From: Paraburkholderia sp. DHOC27
GTDB taxonomy: Bacteria > Pseudomonadota > Gammaproteobacteria > Burkholderiales > Burkholderiaceae
Length of the DNA: 64,000 nt
Direction: 5' to 3'
NCBI RefSeq assembly: GCF_003429005.1
Contig: NZ_QVQV01000007.1
Location: 186,001-250,000 of the forward strand
How positions within the stretch are numbered: position 1 is the first letter of the stretch; the number at the start of each line of letters is the position of its first letter. Below the pieces are notes generated by a model. That model ran no database searches, was not told the DNA's origin, and saw only the letters and a program-made list of their open reading frames with translations. A program made the position numbers and the translations under genes. This document shows, one piece after another, positions 61,892 through 64,000 of the stretch.

Positions 61892-62542
61892 TTATTCTTT
61901 CCCCTGCCCCTCTTCCGATGCCACGCCACGCGCGATCTGCAGCACTTCGCCCGCCTGAATCACGGAGTGACAGATATCGTCGATAGTCACGCGCTTCTCC
62001 ATTGCCTGCGCGCGCAGCATGTCGTACGCCTCACGCTCGCTCACGTGATGCATGATCATCAGAATCTCTTTGGCTTCCTGCAGATGCCGGCTGTCGAGCA
62101 GCTTCTGTTCGAGCCGCGCAATGCGCTGCGCGTGCTGACGCGCACGTTTCGCGTGATACAGCGCCATCACCACGGTGGAGAGCAAACCGGAGGCGCGAAT
62201 CGGCGTCGTCACGATGCCGTCCGAGCCCATCTTGATGGCCTGATCGATGAAGGTGGGGTTCTCGTAGCTCACCACGCAGATGACCGGCGGCGCGTCGGGC
62301 CCGGACCACTCGCTCTTCGGCGCACGCTCTTCGGGCAGCAGGGCGCGAAACACGAGGTCGGTGTGTTCCGGCAGCGTATCCGTGGGCGGCCAGCATCGTT
62401 CCACCACGAAGCCCATGCGCCGCAGATGGTTGGTGAGCGTCTGCCCATCATCGTCGTCTGGATGAAACACGACCACGCGCGCATTGCGCTCGAGGATCGA
62501 ACTCGTGAGGCTGCGCTGGCCTCTGTCCGCTCGCGTGCTCAC
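61892..62542 (-). CDS. amiR: ANTAR-domain antitermination regulator AmiR
   Basis: The 216-residue protein has an N-terminal receiver-like domain without the phospho-acceptor Asp pattern (VVFHPDDDDGQTLTNHLRRM, near residue 24) and a C-terminal coiled coil plus ANTAR RNA-binding domain (LEQKLLDSRHLQEAKEILMI, HVSEREAYDMLRAQAMEKRV). AmiR binds hairpins in the leader mRNA to prevent termination and is held by AmiC. GTG is the start. It is one base downstream of the amiC stop. Confidence 0.93.
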   Translation of the reverse strand: MSTRADRGQRSLTSSILERNARVVVFHPDDDDGQTLTNHLRRMGFVVERCWPPTDTLPEHTDLVFRALLPEERAPKSEWSGPDAPPVICVVSYENPTFIDQAIKMGSDGIVTTPIRASGLLSTVVMALYHAKRARQHAQRIARLEQKLLDSRHLQEAKEILMIMHHVSEREAYDMLRAQAMEKRVTIDDICHSVIQAGEVLQIARGVASEEGQGKE

Positions 62543-62543
62543 G

Positions 62544-63698
62544 TCAGTAGTCCCGCGAACTCAGCTTGGTGACCCAGTCCCCGAGCGTTTGACGCGTCAT
62601 GTAAGGATCGGGACCAACGGCGCACTTCGATTCGCGCAGAATGGTGAACTGGCCGTTCGCATTGGCGCGGCCAATGCGTGGATAAAGCGCCATGTGATGA
62701 TTGACCGGATCGATGCGCACGCGGCCCTGCGGCGCAGCGAATTCCGAGCCGAGCAGATGCGGCATGATGCTGCCAATCTCATCGGAGCCCGCGCGCGCGT
62801 ACGCCTCCGCGAACATGTGCATCTGATAGTACGCGGCCTCCCAGTTCATGTCCGTGGGAGTGTCAGAGCCAAAGCGCGACTGATGACGGCGCACCGCGCG
62901 ATGATTTTCCTCTGTGTCGATACTCTGGAAATACGGCGCCGCCGTGTAGTGTCCTGCCGCGATGCCACGCTCCATCGCATGTATTTCGGTCTCGGATGTA
63001 TTGAGGCTGCCAATGGGCATCTTCGACGGATCGAGGTCCGCGTGGGCAAAGGCATCGTAGAGATACGGCACGGTCGCGCCGATCACGGTGCTGAAAATCC
63101 AGTCCGGTGACTTGCGCCGGATGTCCGCGACCACCTGCGCAAACTGGTCACGCGTGGCGTCGAGCGGCAGATAGCGTTCGCCGAGAATCGCGCCTTCAGG
63201 ATGCTGCAGCAGCAGTTCCTGCATGGTCCGATTGCATTCGTACGGATAGACGTAGCGCGAGCCGATGAAATACACCCGCGCGCCGTACGTTTCGGTCATG
63301 AAATCGGCCAGTTGCACGCCGTTCTGATTGGGCGACGCGCCGCTGTAGATGATGTTGTCCGAGTATTCGAAACCCTCGTACTGCTGCGAATAGATCAGCA
63401 GCCGGTTGTGTTTTTCCACCACGGGCAGCATGGCCTTGCGGCTCGTCGAGGTGTAGCCGCCAAAGATGACATTCACGCCATCTTGCAGGATCAGCCGCTC
63501 GGCAAGTTCACGAAACGCGGCAGGATCGGAGGCCGGGTCATAGTGCAGCGCGACCAGTTCGCGGCCGTCTATGCCGCCACGTGCGTTGATTTCCTCGATG
63601 GCGAGGTTCGCTCCGCGCCACTGCGACTGCTCGAGCAAGGCGGTCGAGCCGCTCGTCGAGCAAAGAAGGCCAACGCGGATAAGATCGGACAAAGCCAT
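62544..63698 (-). CDS. amiC: Amide-sensing negative regulator AmiC
   Basis: The 384-residue protein is a cytoplasmic periplasmic-binding-protein-like sensor of the AmiC/UrtA type, without a signal peptide. Family features are IRVGLLCSTSGSTALLE at the N terminus, EINARGGIDGRELV, VNVIFGGYTSTSRKAMLPV, and YFIGSRYVYPYE. AmiC binds amides and releases AmiR. The amiC-amiR gene order agrees with Pseudomonas. It lies 118 bases downstream of the acetamidase/formamidase gene. Confidence 0.94.
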   Translation of the reverse strand: MALSDLIRVGLLCSTSGSTALLEQSQWRGANLAIEEINARGGIDGRELVALHYDPASDPAAFRELAERLILQDGVNVIFGGYTSTSRKAMLPVVEKHNRLLIYSQQYEGFEYSDNIIYSGASPNQNGVQLADFMTETYGARVYFIGSRYVYPYECNRTMQELLLQHPEGAILGERYLPLDATRDQFAQVVADIRRKSPDWIFSTVIGATVPYLYDAFAHADLDPSKMPIGSLNTSETEIHAMERGIAAGHYTAAPYFQSIDTEENHRAVRRHQSRFGSDTPTDMNWEAAYYQMHMFAEAYARAGSDEIGSIMPHLLGSEFAAPQGRVRIDPVNHHMALYPRIGRANANGQFTILRESKCAVGPDPYMTRQTLGDWVTKLSSRDY

Positions 63699-63778
63699 AT
63701 CGTGACGCTCTCGAATGCGCGCGGAGCGGGTGCCCCGCGCCTTGATCGTGCTGCGCTGCTGGTTCCTGGGTAGAACGG

Positions 63779-63830
63779 TACTTCAACGCGTTACTTCGAA
63801 GCTTTATTTCGAAGCCTTACTTCAGGTAGT
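63779..63830. repeat. 13-bp tandem repeat, four degenerate copies, over the fmdA stop
   Basis: Units begin at 63779, 63792, 63805 and 63818: TACTTCAACGCGT, TACTTCGAAGCTT, TATTTCGAAGCCT and TACTTCAGGTAGT. The last unit overlaps the end of the acetamidase/formamidase reading frame. Since 13 is not a multiple of three, expansion would not add codons in frame. Confidence 0.75.
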
Positions 63831-64000
63831 GCTTGGCGACCATTGCACCCACTGTGTATTTTGGATCGACAAAATTACCAAGGCGAACCTTGCCGACCTG
63901 ACTGAGCATCATGTAGGCGTCCCATTTGTCGAAGCCGTATTCGGCGGCCATCCACAGCACGAGTTCGCGATACGCAATGCGCGTCGCGTCTTCGAGCGGA
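63817..64000 (-). CDS. fmdA: Acetamidase/formamidase, C-terminal part (cut by window edge)
   Basis: About 60 residues are visible, ending at TAA: ATRIAYRELVLWMAAEYGFD, then KWDAYMMLSQVGKVRLGNFV and DPKYTVGAMVAKHYLK. These match the end of the acetamidase/formamidase family, which hydrolyses formamide or acetamide to the acid and ammonia. The N-terminal part lies beyond the window. It is the upstream neighbour of amiC in the same direction, and so part of the amide operon. Reading is from direct translation of the minus strand. Confidence 0.88.
   Translation of the reverse strand, partial: PLEDATRIAYRELVLWMAAEYGFDKWDAYMMLSQVGKVRLGNFVDPKYTVGAMVAKHYLK

Overview
The window reads as a high-GC betaproteobacterial chromosome, most likely Burkholderiales and probably Paraburkholderia. 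This is inferred from gene content (purine-ring catabolism, sugar-type ABC uptake, amide use, bacteriophytochrome, penta-MxKDx protein, NrsF-type anti-sigma factor), strong G/C third-position bias and family resemblance, not from a marker gene. No rRNA, tRNA, CRISPR array, insertion sequence or replication origin was seen.

Layout. 1-6.7 kb: a minus-strand ureide (allantoin) catabolism cluster of NCS1 permease, allantoin racemase, allantoinase PuuE, OHCU decarboxylase UraD, allantoicase Alc and ureidoglycolate lyase AllA (cut by the window edge), with a GntR/FCD regulator flanked by two matching TTGTCAACAA operators. 6.7-12.6 kb: housekeeping and small genes (LdcA-type carboxypeptidase, TadA, DUF1992 protein, a TPR-ATP-grasp protein behind a tiny Gly/Cys-rich lipoprotein, SDR, lipoprotein). 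12.6-16.3 kb: a TonB siderophore receptor and PepSY iron-uptake pair. 16.5-22.9 kb: Kup, two esterases, a Nudix protein, a truncated alcohol dehydrogenase pseudogene and an orphan membrane protein. 22.9-27.5 kb: a bacteriophytochrome kinase divergent from a cytochrome b561 / Tat-exported molybdo-oxidoreductase pair. 27.5-30 kb: a MarR-MFS efflux pair under a five-copy 13-bp operator array. 30-37 kb: an IclR-controlled sugar or sugar-acid island (mutarotase, mandelate-racemase-type dehydratase, complete ABC importer).

37-44.4 kb holds single genes: a guanyl-RNase-fold lipoprotein lacking its catalytic residues, an SDR, a serine hydrolase, a DUF347 membrane protein, a TAXI binding protein and a Tat-exported HAD protein. 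44.4-48.6 kb is the most interesting region: an ECF sigma factor with an NrsF-type anti-sigma factor, divergent from a minus-strand operon of a methionine-rich MxKDx secreted peptide, a DUF1223 thioredoxin-like protein, a cytochrome b561 and a YedY/MsrP-like molybdoenzyme. This resembles the SigF-NrsF-MrpX-YedY1-YedZ1 hypochlorite-scavenging system described in Azospira, here with an added DUF1223 gene, and a second cytochrome b/molybdoenzyme pair sits about 20 kb away.

48.6-56.3 kb: cupin protein, small ORFs, glutathione-dependent formaldehyde dehydrogenase, a lipoprotein with Cys/His motifs, a DUF3471-like protein, an AbiEi-like/Fic toxin-antitoxin module whose Fic gene carries an in-frame TGA, and an EmrB-type transporter. 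56.6-59.2 kb: a Tat-exported flavin amine oxidase-like protein overlapping a cytochrome c gene. 59.5-64 kb: an amide-utilization operon (acetamidase/formamidase, AmiC, ANTAR-type AmiR, SDR, amidase).

A recurring feature is short tandem arrays (11-13 bp units, 3-5 copies) in spacers or gene ends.
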